This document shows positions 25,870 to 39,069 of a stretch of DNA of 64,000 nt, piece after piece. A model generated the notes under the pieces. The model saw only the letters and a list, made by a program, of their open reading frames with translations, was not told where the DNA came from and made no database searches. Origin of the DNA: Phylloscopus collybita (taxonomy: Eukaryota > Chordata > Aves > Passeriformes > Phylloscopidae); the NCBI GenBank assembly GCA_027886175.1, contig JAJNNQ010000137.1, forward strand, positions 34,458,001-34,522,000, written 5' to 3'. Both the position numbers and the translations under genes were made by a program. The stretch's first letter is position 1. Every line of letters begins with the position of its first letter.

Positions 25870-28800
25870 GACCAGATCAGCAATGACCACATCGGACTCT
25901 TTGTTCCTGTGTTATGGGGTGGTGGGCACATGCTGGGTGGGATGGGGAGACAGACAAGGATAAATTCAATGGATCTGCAGTGGCACAGAACCTTCAGACA
26001 GCTCACTGCAGAGCAGAGGAATTGTAAGAACTACTGGTTTGTGTCTGTCACACCACAAAAAGTCTGGTACAGGTATTCTTCTCCCACTAGAAGATGTGGT
26101 TGGAGGCCCCTGGTCCTCAGTCCTGCTTTACAAGATAGAAATGTCAAGAAGGTTTTGAACTATAACAAAGCAATCTTTTAATCTCTTAAAACACAGTATA
26201 TTGAATCCCATTCATTATATCTGTCCAAATGAATGTCTAAAAACTCCCCAATGCATTTTTCTCGATGGCTGGATGGAAAATCAATATTTAGGTTTTAGTT
26301 AGCTGAAAGTTGATTTCAGCTGGGGAGCATTTGCTGAAGCAAAAGGTCACCTCTGAAAGATGTTTTATGTCATACAGAGAAGAACGTTAGCAAGATCTTA
26401 AAGCTAAAAATGCTGCATAAAATTTGCTCAACAGCAAATCCAACATTTTGCTTCCATACTGCGCTGTAATTTCTATATTTCATTCAGCAGCAATCTCAGC
26501 TCTACACATTTCACTCAGGGAGAATTAGCCACACATTTTTAATCAGGCAAAAGTGCTCCAGGATTGGCAGTATTTTGGTTTATGTAAAGCACTTCTATTT
26601 TGAAAGTATTATGCATGAACACCACATTTCTTTAGATAACTGACTGCACATGTTGCCTCATCAAACATTTTAGCAGTACTGCTCTTGATGGTAAATTCAT
26701 CCTCTAACAATGAAATACTGAAGAATATGCAAAAATGGTTTTAAAGCAATCATAAAACACCAAACTTTAACTTTTGACCAAAAAATTTTAGTCTTTTTAT
26801 TCTGAATAAAAAAAGATTAAATTCTGGACAGAAGAAGTAGTCACAACTTTTTAAACCAGCTTCTGCTCATACCCTCTAGCTATTTCATAGTGGTCAGGGA
26901 GATGATTTAAGCTCACACTAGAGACAAAGCCTTATTTACAACTTGTTGGGATATTAAAAAAAAAAAAATTCCTCAACATTTCTGAAAAGTTTTACACTGA
27001 AGTACAATATTGCAGATTTCTAAGAAAGCAACTTATCTCTGATTTTATTAAGGGATGGAGGGGATTGACTTGAATAAACCTTTCTGTTCAGACAACATTT
27101 CCAGTTATATGCAGCCATAGTTCTTACTATTGAGAGACCATATTTGCACTGCACTTATCTCCAGGCACTTTCTGATATCAGTAACCAATTTCCAGATTTT
27201 TTTCTTCCTACTTGGGGAACTACAGTAGTCTTTTCCAAATTGCCTCACCAGAAAAAGGCTATCACAAGGCATAGCCAACATAGTATCCATGGCCTGTGTT
27301 ATGGTACTATATTTTATATTGTAATATTTGTATTTATTTTATCATTTGTCATTTATTCATTAGAAGTTATTTCTCATCCATGTTGCCACAGAGTTGAAGC
27401 ATCTTAAAATTACCATTTACTCAATCAAGTAGATTAAAGCTGAATTCCTTCCCTACCTCTTCCATCCTTCTTTTCCTTTTATTTAAAGTAAAAAGTCAGT
27501 TTGAATGCCAAACAGATTGCTTGCCATGAAGTTCCGACTTCCTGTAAAGTAATATTATTAAACTCTCTTTACATTTTTTTTTACATTTAAAAATGCAGGA
27601 ATATTGTGCAGAAGATGTGCTATTCTTAAGGTAAAAGCAAGTCATACTATCTAATGTTTGCATGGCTGGACTCTCCCCAGTGCAAGATTTTTTTTTAAGG
27701 GTTTATAACCCTCATAGGTGCTCAGGTCTTTCATGCTAGGAGTCAAATCCAGGAAGCTTATTTTTTCTTAATTCACCAAAAACTATTTAATCACTTCCAA
27801 GGAAATGTTAGAGGGGGAAAAAAGCACTGGCTCTGTAGGTGTTAACAAAACTTGTTGATCTTTCTGACAGCTTTTATGCTTCTCTGCCAAATAAAACCTA
27901 GTATTGAGTGCATTATGTGCCAGGATTCCTTACTTCTGCTGCTTCGAGAGCTAGAAAAACAATAGGCATGGTATAAACACTTCAAGAAACTGTGGTTTAC
28001 AAATGGTCAGGAAAGTGCTGTTTCTTTCATTTTAGGAGACTTCCATTTTAGTAGATAAGAGCTCTGATGAGCCTTTCTCTCCACCAAGCATTCTGCAACC
28101 TTTTGGACTTTCCAACTCTAAGCCAGCCATACATGCATCTTCTCAGAGCTCTTGCAGGTGGCAGGACTGAAGATGTACCATTCTCACAGAGCAGTTAAGC
28201 AGATTTCTCCTGGCTGCAGCTCAAAAGATAGCAGCAGGATTTTTCCTGTACTGTTGTTTCCAGATCTTCCAAGATAGGATATAGTTCAAGAATAAAAGTT
28301 CACCCAGCTGATACTCTGATTTTGATAGAAATTGACAAATAGAAACATGCAGTTTTGGCAGAAGTGTTTCAAATTTTCAAGTTAAAATTATTTGATGGAG
28401 TTATTAATCTTCTGCAAATTTGCAGAACATAGAGGAGAGTCGAACAAGACCTGTGAGATGTCCATAGAAGTCTGCCAACTTCCCTGCCACCCACTGCATT
28501 AATGCTGTCCTTTCATTCACAGACAGAGAGTGAGGATACCTGTAGGTTGTTCTGCCCTCCAGTCTTAGACAATGCAAGCAGCTCCATTTCCAAGTGCACT
28601 TGGCTCAAGGCTGGTCTGGTCTCTGGTGAACCACTCCTCAGATTTACATTATGCTGGACACTCCAAATCTCATGATAAATGATGATTACAACCCATTTCT
28701 CTCTTTGTAGTTTTCTCACTACTAAGAAAATGGAGTAGACACCAACATGACAAGACTCTTGACTAGCCAGTTCTGCTGCAGCAAACCAGGGCTGGATTCT

Positions 28801-29759
28801 GTTTCGGGGAGAGTGGCATGGGGAGCTCTGAAATGTGTTTTTCTAGTACTTGTATTTGGTCAGTGTTGTCCTGTGCTTCTAATCAATTAATTTTTATCTA
28901 CTTTACAGAACAGTTGTGAGGGTTTTTTGATTATTTTCATGTATGTGTCTGATGCCCTCAGTGCTACAGCAGCAAATAAAAGAACTGGAAGCAATGCTGG
29001 GCTCTGGCAGGATGCATTGCATTAGGGGCAAGGAAGTGGACACTAATGGCTGTTCTTGGCATGAGCTTTGCACTGGGCCAGAAGGAGCCAGGGCCAGACT
29101 CAGCCATGCTGATATCAGGGGGTGGGGGGATGGTTACTCATCCAGCACATCATCTCACTGCTTGGGGCCCACCAGGGAGGCTTCTGTCAGTCCCCTGGTT
29201 GCCTCCCTCCTTCCTTGGATCTTGCGTTTGCCTATCATGGGGTGTGGGCCTGTGGGTACCAAAGCCCCTAACCCTGCCCCACAGAAGCAATGGGAGGAGA
29301 GAGCTGCACAGACCAGCCCACAACTCAGCAGGGGATTTTGATGAAAAAGGGAAAAATATCAACCAAACAATCTCCTTTTCCTCTTATTCAGAATCAGGTA
29401 ATAATGATTTGAGTCATATGGGTGATAATGAGTTTGAGTCATATGGGAAAGCACATCCGCCACTTGCTTGCTACAGCTCATAGTTGAGTTTGCCACGGGT
29501 ATCTTCACTACCTCAATACTACTTACTGACTGGCATTATTTCTAATATTTGTCCACCCACTAGTTCTACCAATAAACACCATGAAAGTTTACCATTTATC
29601 TTTTTCTGAGTCCGAACTTATTTTCCATGTCCAGGTTATACCTCACCCACAAACTAGTCCACCATTTTCAAAGGATTTGAGGACTCCTACATCAAATAGA
29701 AGTATTTAAGAAATATTTGCCATTGTCCATGCTAAGGAAACTTCCCTGCCGAACCATCC
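25870..29759. other. No gene recognised
   Basis: Contains only short frames up to 145 codons (29046-29483, no domain) and the AP-1 duplication at 29401-29448. Confidence 0.6.
29401..29448 (+). repeat. Tandem duplication carrying two AP-1 sites
   Basis: Two adjacent copies of a unit of about 24 bases, ATAATGA-TTTGAGTCATATGGG. Each contains a consensus AP-1 site TGAGTCA (29410-29416 and 29435-29441) overlapping a CATATG E-box, 25 bases apart. The sequence is seen directly; a regulatory role is inference. Confidence 0.6.
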
Positions 29760-30370
29760 AGAAGCCCCTCTGGCAGTCACTCGCACCACCTGAGCTGGGA
29801 CAAAAGCCCCTCTGCAGCTACACCCCCTGTCCACTCATGCAGTCACACCTTAACAGCTTGACCACAGGTTTCCCATAGTAGAGTGTCAGACATCCAGATC
29901 CTTAAAATTATTTAATCATGGTGCAATAACAAAATAACAGGTCAAGCTAGGTGTCTCCAAGGAGGAACCCCAAACAGAGGAACTGCTGGGTTTTTATACC
30001 CCCACAGTCTTGGGGAAACAAAGTCTGAGGTCCTCAGCTCCTGCTGTGTCTCTGAGTGTCCCATCCCCTGGCTGCACCACAGGTCCCCATGCCCTTTGTT
30101 CTGCAAAGGGTTGGCAGTTCACAGCTTCTTGTCTCAGCTCAGGCTCCTGCTCCCAGAGGTCAGCCTACTGTTGGCAGAGAAGCTTCACACTGAAATACCT
30201 GCTCTGAATGTGTTCCTCAACACAGCATTATTTGTTATAGGCAGTATTAGTGCACCACATCATGTTACTTTTAGGCTATGCCCGGACTAGTGGTTCCCTG
30301 AGCTAAAAGAAATTAGTGCAGGCTCCAGCAGTAGTCCTCCTGCAGCAAACCAGCAGTGATCTTGTCATGC
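29760..30370 (-). mobile_element. Probable endogenous-retrovirus LTR, minus strand
   Basis: The minus strand has a strong TATA box (29991-29998, GGTATAAAAACCC) with G/C-rich sequence upstream and, about 60-120 bases downstream, an A/T-rich stretch with a candidate poly(A) signal. This is the U3-R-U5 arrangement of an LTR. Composition changes sharply at the edges. No retroviral coding remnants flank it. Boundaries are approximate. Confidence 0.45.
29991..29998 (-). promoter_or_regulatory. TATA box inside the probable LTR
   Basis: Minus-strand TATAAAAA in the context GGGGGTATAAAAACCCAG. It would drive transcription toward lower coordinates, away from IFNG. Confidence 0.5.
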
Positions 30371-30739
30371 TTGACAACTTGCTATTGGAATAGAGGAAAT
30401 TCGTTTTTTGGGTAAAGATGGCATTTATTGTTAACATAATTGAAATCTTAACAGCATAATCAGCAGATCAGTATTCTCACAGATGTAATTATTATGGGAA
30501 AAGAGAGAAAAAATAAATAAAGAATTCTGTTACAGAGGAAAAGATGCCATTAAAAACTACACACTTAAAATTCCTACAGACACACATCCTCGCTATTACC
30601 TCTTTCTTTGGTGGTATGCTCAGCCTTCCGCTACCCCCCTGGGTCCTAGTATTGATTGTTGCACTCTGGGGAGTGGGGAGGGATATGGCAAGTTATCCAC
30701 CACCCAAGTCTGCTGCAGAGAGAAACACAATGTCAATGG

Positions 30740-31440
30740 CTTCTTCTTCCTATGGTGTCATCTGCAGACGTGCAGGCACTGTTCTCAGCTCCACTGTCTC
30801 TGTCATAAATAAAGGTATTGAACAATGACCATCCCAAAATAGTCTCCTGAGGAAGACCACTTGTAGGTCTCCATTTGGACACTGAGCCATTGACTGCAAC
30901 TCTTTGGATGAGACAATCCATACAATTTCTTATCCGTCAAATAGTTCATCCCTCAAACCCAAATACCTCCAGTTTAACAGCAAGAAAGTTGTGTGAGACC
31001 ATGCCAAGGGCTTTATAGAAGTCCATGTAGGTGACATTAGTAGCTCTTTCCTTATTCACTGACAACATAGTTTGCCCCCCAGTGAGGCCACATTGGCTGT
31101 GTTTAATTGCCTCTTTGTCAGCCATATGCCTTGACATACCTTCCAGGAGTATCAGTTCCATGATGTTTCTGGGCACAGAGTTGAGGCTGACAGCCTGATA
31201 CTTCCCAGGGTTGTTATTTTTACCCTTTCAAAAGCATGGCTGTGATGTTTCCCTTATTTCACCGAGCATGGACTTTACCTGGCTGCCATGACTTTTCAAA
31301 TACAGTGCTAAATCTTCCAGTTCACTCGGGACTCTGGGATGCATCTCTTCAAGTTCCCCAGGTGGTCACAAACATGATCTTCCCTTACGGTGGGCGAGTC
31401 TTCATTGTCCCCGTTCATGCCTTGAGATTCAGAGGCTCAA
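30740..31440 (-). mobile_element. CR1 LINE, ORF2 internal fragment, minus strand
   Basis: Minus-strand frames give FYKALGMVSHNFLAVKLEVFGFEG (31,000 region), matching the conserved [11 protein letters not shown] motif of CR1 reverse transcriptase, and downstream LFNTFIYDRDSGAENSACTS-ADDT with the ADD catalytic box. The higher-coordinate end (31240-31440) matches the region ahead of the reverse transcriptase core. Both ends are missing, including the 3' tail, and the frames are interrupted. Confidence 0.82.
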
Positions 31441-33268
31441 GATGTGTTGAACTGCAATTGCTATTGAAAACTTGCCGTGCATGTTACCCCACGATCAGAA
31501 AAAAATTCTGTTTAAGCAAGTGAAAATGAAGCTTTGGGCATGTTAAGATAAATTCAGGTAAAGCAAGGACTGAGGCTTTGTAAACTCACTGCAAAATCTG
31601 TTTGTAAGAGTGGCAATACTGTATATACAAGGCTGCAGGGTTGGCAGCTCACAGCCAACCTGTGAAACAGGGGTCTGTGTAACTGAGTCAGTCCAAAAGT
31701 ATTTCCCCAAATAATCATGAATGTACTGAGAGCCTTTTTGCTATTGTAACCTTGCCTGAGAGGATCCAATTCTCACACATCTCACATTTCCACTCGGAAG
31801 CCCTTGGACAAAAGTCATTAATTTCAGCTGACTTTACACAGTTTTTGATTCTTGATGCATTAACACCATCAGAGTCAGAAGGGAATATTCAGGCAATGAA
31901 TGCACCTCTTGCACACAATATGCCTTCATTTGCCTACAGATAAAAAGTTGTACAAAATGTTAGAAAGCTGCACTGTCTACAGGACACGTCCTGCCCTTAT
32001 TAAAGGTAAAACAGGGAATTCAGGGAGAGTCATTTAAAAATAACAACAATAAAGGTGGTGATGGAGACAACAACAGGAATTATATAGATGGTTTTATATT
32101 TTGCAGTAAACTACTGTCTTTCTGAAAAGAGGATTTCTGCATCTGCTAACCTTTTAGCAGCTTTGATCCAAAGCCTTTTAATTTATGGTGAATGATTTTA
32201 TTATGGTGATGAGGCAGGAGCTAGTTTTCAGTGAAACAGATGATGAGTAAGCTCAAACAATGCAGTTTTCAAGGAAGCACCTCAGTCAAACATGACCTGG
32301 TGCAGCCACAGAGGTATAAATGACTTTGCTGGCTTCTCAACAAAGAGAAGTACATAACCACAGGAAGCAAGCGCCCCATTTCATGTTAAGAGTATATTCT
32401 TTCTGCTCCTGAGCAGCTCTACAAAGAAAGCATACCCAAGGAAAACCAGAAGGTTTTCACACTTTTCAGTGGGTTCTACTTTACAGTAAAGAAGAAATAA
32501 GAAGTCCCAACCTAGCAGAATTGCCATGGAAAGCAAAGCCCCCGCCTTTTTGTCCTCCACTTGATTCAGCTTCTTGCTTATTCCTCTGCTATTGTTGGTA
32601 CAGAAGTGAAAGCATTTGTCAAAATACAAACTAGCAACATGGGAAAGTTGCAGAAGGAAATCTTTTTCATCTCACAGTTTTGCACAAATGTGGGGTTTCT
32701 GAAGGAAAATATGGTTGTTCATTTTAAACCTGCCTGTGCTTGGTCCTCTCTGCACACTCCAGCTCTGAACCTGCAAGACACCACAGTGGCTTTGAAACTG
32801 CTCCTTCAAAGCTTTTTCACACATTGCTAGATGAATTTGCCTGCTCTACTTGTCATTAGCAATTCGAATGCAGCTTTTAATCTGTGCTCCTCTTCCCTAA
32901 GATGCTCTGTATAAAATCATGCGAGAAAAATGTCCCCCAAAGCTTTGTGAAATTTTACAGAAGGAAATACATTACACCTGGCAGCAGGAAGACATCTCTT
33001 CCCTCATTTTCCTTCTGGAGGAGCCAGAGAGCTTAAAATGAAAGTAGCAGGTGGAATGTTTTTCCAGTTTCCTCTTTTCTCTCCTGAAGAGGGAGCTAGA
33101 AAGCTGGATGAGGGTTTTGTTGGGTTTTTTATGTTGGGGTTTAGGGGGTTCTTTCAACTAACCTCAGAATAAGCTGCAAACTATTAATTCAACTAATCTT
33201 CTATTATTTCTTTAAAAGAAATCACTTGCATCCAGTCATTTATTTAATTCAAGTTTTAGGGTTACCAG

Positions 33269-33291
33269 AAAAAAAAAAAAAAAAAAAAAAC
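33269..33291. repeat. A22 homopolymer
   Basis: An uninterrupted run of about 22 A on the plus strand followed by CAACAACC. No retrocopy body is recognisable upstream. Confidence 0.9.
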
Positions 33292-33481
33292 AACAACCTG
33301 AGAAGCAAAAAGCTAATAGAAAAAAAAACTGATTAATAGAGTTTTGATTCATCTTCAGGCTCGCCTTAAATGTGGCATATGTGGTTTACTGCAGCTTTTT
33401 TTTCATGTATTTTTTAATGTATTTTACATCTTGCAAATATTAAATTGAAACAAGAGAAGTTTTCCTAAGTGGCACAGCAAT

Positions 33482-33495
33482 GTTACCACAGTAAC
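33482..33495. promoter_or_regulatory. Palindromic RFX X-box motif
   Basis: GTTACCACAGTAAC fits the RFX consensus GTNRCC-N(0-3)-RGYAAC exactly, with a 2-base spacer; flanking AAT/ATT extend the inverted repeat to 8-bp arms. No gene start is recognisable nearby, so a role is only possible. Confidence 0.4.
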
Positions 33496-33699
33496 ATTAA
33501 GGTCAGATGCTGTGTTTCTGCAATGACAACCCTGTTTGCCCACACCTCAGTGACTCTCAATGTCTCTGAGGCATCAGCATATTGCCAGAAAAATGAAAAT
33601 GATTGTATCTTCTTGTCTTGAATATTATAGATATTTCATGTCATGCAGTCTTGAAGTAGGCATATTGAAATTGAAGAACTGGTTTGCCTTCTAAGGCTG

Positions 33700-34822
33700 A
33701 GTGACTACTGAGTGGGCAAGGGAAGGGTTACAGTTGTCATTTATCTGGACTTCTATAAAGCCTTTGACACGGTTTCCCACAACATCCTTCTCTCTAAATT
33801 GGACTGTTGTTAGATAGAGTGGAAAGTGGTTGGACTGTTGCATCCAGTGGCCAGTCACATCCAGTTTTCAGCAGCTCAGAGCCCCAATGGGCATCAGTGA
33901 CAAGTGGTGTCCCTCAGAAGACAGGTGTTATTTAATATCTTCATTAATGACAGAAACAAAAGCATCAAGTGCACCCTCAGCACATTTGCAGGTGACACCG
34001 AGCTGAGTGGTGCAGTTGACACACCTGAAGGATGGGATGCCATCCAGAGGGACCTGGACAAGCTTGAGAACTGGGCCTGAGGGAATCTCATGAGGTTTAA
34101 CAAGGCCAAGTGCAAGGTGCTGCACCTGGATGGGGGCAAACCCTGGTATCAACCCAGGCTGGGGGTGAGCAGATGGAGAGCAGCCCTGCTGAGAAGGACT
34201 CAGGGGTGCTGGTGGAGGAGAGGTCAGACATGACCCAGCCATGTGCACTCACAGCACAGAGAGCCAAAGGTGTCCTGGGCTGCATCCAAAGCAGCCTGGG
34301 CAGCAGGGGAGGGAGGGGATTCTGCCCCTCTGCTCTGCTCTGCTCTGGTGACACCCCACCTGCAGTGCTGCATCCAGCTCTGGGGTCCCCAGCACAGGAA
34401 GGACCTGCTGGACTGAGTCCAGAGGAGGCCACCAAGATGATCAGAGGGATGGAGCACCTCTCCTATGAGGGAAGGCTGAGGGAGCTGAGTTTGCTCAGCC
34501 TGAAAAAGAAAAGGGTTTGGGGTGACCTAATTGTGGCCTTCCTGTACCTGAAGGGAGCCAACAAGAAAGATGGAGAGAGGCTTGTTACAAGGGCTTGTAG
34601 TAACAGGGTGAGGCGTAATAGCTTCAAACTGAAAAAGAATAGATTTATATTAGGAGAAAATTCTTTTCTGTGAATGCGGGGAGGCACTGGAACAGCCAAG
34701 TCATGGGTACTCCATTCCTGAAAGTGCCCAATACCAGACTGGATAGAGCTTTGAGCAACCTGATCTAGTGAAATATGTCCCTGTCCATGGCAAAGGGACT
34801 GGAATCAACAGATTTTCTGCAT
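33700..34822 (+). mobile_element. CR1 LINE, about 1.1 kb, plus strand
   Basis: Begins in ORF2 with [19 protein letters not shown] (33734-33800), then shows a stop, a shortened middle, and [11 protein letters not shown] near 33975-34010, where the usual ADD catalytic box has become AGD. The continuation (RFNKAKCKVLHLDG, RRPPR-type linker, MEHLSYEGRLRELSLLSL) follows CR1 order. The element stops near 34822 before the ATTCTATG tail. The 187-codon frame at 34110-34673 is CR1 ORF2 read partly out of phase and is not a host gene. Confidence 0.9.
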
Positions 34823-37800
34823 GGAACTTGAAAATTGAGTTTATTAAAAATAATTTGCTTAACAGTATTACACATCTGTATCCTGGAAAATTAATTTTCT
34901 TCTGCTATTCTGGTGGAGAGTTTGATTTTCATTAATATAGGAATGTGACTGAGGGAAAAAACTGAAGAAGGCTAATAAAAATATCACCAGTATTTGTTTT
35001 GATGGTGGTGACATCAGCAAGCCTGATGAACTGTTCTGTGTTTTCCTCTATAGCTTTTGCCAATTATTTTATACTTTTCGCTTTTCATTTATCCTGCTAA
35101 AGACAGAGGTAATAGCCCCTACCATCTCCTGTAAAATGCTGTGAAACCTGGCAAATCAGGTTTGAAATCTGCAGCATCTAGATGAGAAATTTTTGTTTCC
35201 TCAAGCATGTCTGTTAAAGAAAATTCTATGTGTAAGGTACTGAAGAGTTAACGTCTGGTGAAGAATGGTCAAGTGTCTGTGGAATTTTATTGTGGTTCAC
35301 CTTGAAAGAATTGGCAGCAAAATCAACCACATTTTCAGGTTTCCTGAATAAGACAGTCAAACACTTCCTCTTTCAGGAATGAACTATGAACCTATTATAC
35401 TCACTACCAGAATATTCACACCTTTCTCTAAAAAAAAGGTAGGCTTCAAATGCTTACCTTTTCTGTTGAAATCGCCTGATTTGTGGAGGGGTTCATCAAG
35501 GCTATAGTCATCCGCAATGACTTTTTGACAATTTCCTATTAGTCTGTTGTGGTTTTGTATGCTGCAAAATCAGCTGGGGAGTTTTGAAACAGGTTTAAAG
35601 GAGGCTGAAGGATTTGAGTGCCTGACAAAAGTAGCGTTAGCATACTTCACACATTTCTCTGAAAGGAAGGCATTATGGAAAATTACTGGAAAAATATTAT
35701 GAAACACTGGCAATAATCTGAGAAATATACTTGAAGTCTTGATTTGTCTGGCAGGATTTGTGCTGTTAAAATTTTATTTACATTTGGTTCACTACAATGG
35801 ATATCTCTCTCATAGGAGTGATACTCTAACATGGAAACAACACATAGCCCAAAAAGGTATTTCTCAACTTGACTAGAGAGAAGAAATTTCTGAGTCCAGT
35901 CATGGAGTTTATGATATCCAATGTCTGTGACACAAATAACAGAACTTTTAAATTTAAGCATAAGGAGTCAGTTTGTTTTCCATTTTACTATCCTAAAGTC
36001 CCTGTTGTATCTTCACTTGACCATCATTCAAAGTTTATAGAAGTAAAGGGAATGAAATTCCCTATTCAGTGAAATCTGGAGATACTTGATTGGTCCCTGG
36101 TACATTTAACAGAGATATTAAACTTTTATATAATGTTCAGCAAACCTAAGTAGCTGTTGTAGATGCCTCTTTGTGGTTAATTAGCACATACACTTGCTGC
36201 CACAGAGGTTACTGGAAACGAAGTCTTGGGCTTTTTTCTCTTTAACAAACAAGTTTCTGTACTGTAACTTGGAACTCTACTTGAAGATACTGGATGAGAT
36301 TTTCCTTCTGCAGTTTACTTGCCTATCTAAAGCAGCCAAAGAACTCTGGACATTTCCTCCTGTGCCTGAAAAATTATTCCTCATTTGCAGCTGAACTACT
36401 TTGCTCCAATGAAGTATAAATATTATATCTGTATACACATCATATTATATGGTAAAATGCACTACCACATACTAGTAAACAGCAGGGAACCAGCTCAGTT
36501 GCTGGTATGACTATTTGACCATTTGAAAAAGCAAAAGCAAAGTAAATGCATTCCAAATCTTTATGTGTATATGAGCTGTCTCAAAAGGTTTTTGGGAGTT
36601 TTAAATTTTTTGCATTTAGGGGATTATATATATTTGCATTTAGATATCTTCAGGTGTTTAGGAGACAGGAATGCTGAGCTCTCTTGCAAAGGAGGAGAAA
36701 ATGTCACCCTCAGCACTTCTCATCCCCTTTGGCTGGCAAAGCCTGTTCCTGTGATCAGGTGGTAGCTGTAGTTAGTCTCACATTTATACCATTTTTTGGT
36801 ATGTTTTCCTAAGGAGTAGCTTCAGTAGTCTTTAATTAAGCAGTCTTACCAAGCTAGAAAAATTGTCACCTGTCTTTGCACTTTGTCTAGTGTGTTCTGA
36901 CTTCCTGCAGGGCTAAATGTCTCAGTCTGTCATATGCACCATGTGCTGGATCAGCTGATCAGATGTCAAGGCCTTAAAACCACCATGTGATTCATCTTCA
37001 TGTTTTGCCAGTCAAGCTTGCTGTTGTTCCTCATCTTATTAAAGTTATGTTTTCCACAAAGCCAGTGGAAAAATGCTCCAATGCATTGAAAAAGTTGGCA
37101 AGCACGGGAACTGGATGCCACCTGGAAGGGTGAAGATATGATTGTCAAGAAATCCTGTTTTACAGAAGGTGATGGGATGAATTATTGGTACCTTACAAGT
37201 AACCAAAACAGACTACTGGGATTTTCTGAGAGTTTAGATTCTCACAGTCTGCAGTGGGGCTGCATGAGGCTGGTGCTGGCACCTTGTAGTTGCCTTTGGC
37301 TGAAGACCATGGTAGTTCATCCCCAAATCCCTCATCTCCTTGCTTGCTGGTGTCATACAGTTGGATCAAGTGTTCTGCCTGATCAAGAATCTGAGATGAA
37401 ACTTTTCACGCTCCTTCCCTCTGTGATTAGTTTGGAAGTCATTTGAAGGGACTTACATCCTGCAGGATAGTGATTGAATTCCCTGGTCTTCTCCTGTTGC
37501 ACTTAGCCACACAAATTCCTGTCCCTTCAAAGACGGGTGTGGAAAGGCAAGGACAGGCTGGTCTCCAAATGCAGCTGCTTGGGCCAGTCTTGCAAATTTA
37601 TTATCAGTTTCATTTGGGAGTAACTTAGATGGGCTTGGTGTGGGTTTGTTGGGGTTTCTTTTACACTGCAAACTGAATTAATAATATTTGCCTTCATAAA
37701 TATTGTTATCATGAAATTCCAAAGTATTATTTATTGAGGTCCTGAGGATAAGACTGCTGAAGTAAGCAACCTAGCAATTTTTAAGAATGAGTTATAGGTG

Positions 37801-38143
37801 ATTTGGCACTATGAAGACAGATAATTTTAGACAGAGGAGATGATGTGAGGTGGGAGAAAAAACAGCACGAAGAGCCTTCAGAGAGGCCAAGGGCAGTGTA
37901 ACTAAGGCTGAAAGAGGGAATCATGAAAGCAGAGTCATGATGACTCAACCTTTGCTACTTGGAGGAGGACACCAGCCAGCTATGGCACTGGAAGTGTTTC
38001 CACAGCAGAGCAAGGATGTCTTCAGCTTCAGTGGCAACCTGGGACACTCGAAGCCTAAGCCTGTCTCAAAGAGCAGAGGAGCTCTCTGTAACTCTTGCAC
38101 CCAGTGTTGGTGTCTGATCCTGAAGTTAGAAAATAGAGCTCTT

Positions 38144-38166
38144 CTAGCTCTAGCTCTAGCTCTAGT
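38144..38166. repeat. (TAGCTC)n hexanucleotide repeat
   Basis: Nearly four copies of TAGCTC, giving an ALALAL run in a 161-codon chance plus-strand frame at 37850-38335. Confidence 0.9.
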
Positions 38167-38660
38167 TTGTGGTTTGAGACCTCACACAGAAAAACACCTC
38201 TTTCCCCTACCAGAAAGAAGGAATGCCCCTTTTTGGTTGAACGTTTTGGTCTCTGTGCCAGTAGTCCCACCAACCCTCAGAGAAGCATGCTGTAGGGTAA
38301 CAAAACAAAAGCTTAATTTTTCTCTGCGGTTTTAACTTTTTCTAGCATATGTCTTCCTCCTCATGGGAATTTCATCAGAATGCATGGTGTCCTTTGGAAG
38401 TGTGGTACGCATTTTTTTTCTGAAACTCACAAGCTCAGAAACCTGTGCTAGCATCAGGCAATTTTGTTTCCTGTCATTTATTACCCTGTAAGTGCAAATG
38501 CTTTTTTTTCTAAAGCTCGTAACTTGTGGTCAGCTGCATCTGGTACTACTACACAATTACGGTAAATTTATATTTTACCAGCTGAAATTTCCTGTAAGCC
38601 TTCTGTGGGCTAAAAATATAAAATGAAACTAAGCAAACATGGTCTGACAAATGAGAAATA

Positions 38661-38686
38661 TTATTTGTTTGTTTGTTTGTTTGTTT
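38661..38686. repeat. (GTTT)n tetranucleotide repeat
   Basis: Five or so copies of TTTG/GTTT in tandem. Confidence 0.92.
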
Positions 38687-39069
38687 TCATAACAGTATCT
38701 GGACTGACTGCTGTCCTACCACAACTCATGACAGGCATGAAAAATGTGTACAGCAATAAATGATTTTCAAGATATATGCAGACATTGTCTTGGGTCACAA
38801 TAAACTCTGCAGAGGCTTATGGGCCTGATACTCTACACAGGCTTATGGGTGGAGATGTTTCTAATGAACAGTCAGTTCTGAAGGAGCTTGCAAAAGGTCC
38901 TTCAGAAAAAAAAAAAAAGAGCTATTTTACTCTGCAGTGTCCTAAGCTGTGTGTAAGAGCAAGAACACAATCTTACTTGCAGTCTCACATTAATGTGTGA
39001 AGGCATAGTCCCCAAGGTCAGTGGAGTTTGCTTTATTTGAATTAAACTGAAGTGACTGGTGACATTAGG

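Larger units (their letters stand above)
31441..33699. other. No gene recognised
   Basis: Short frames only, an A22 run at 33269-33291 and the X-box palindrome at 33482-33495. Confidence 0.6.

Noticed and set aside
34110..34673. 187-codon plus-strand frame
   Set aside because: Lies inside a CR1 LINE and reads decayed reverse-transcriptase and 3' sequence partly out of phase.
37850..38335. 161-codon plus-strand frame
   Set aside because: No domain, partly built from a hexanucleotide repeat, and no promoter or splice evidence.
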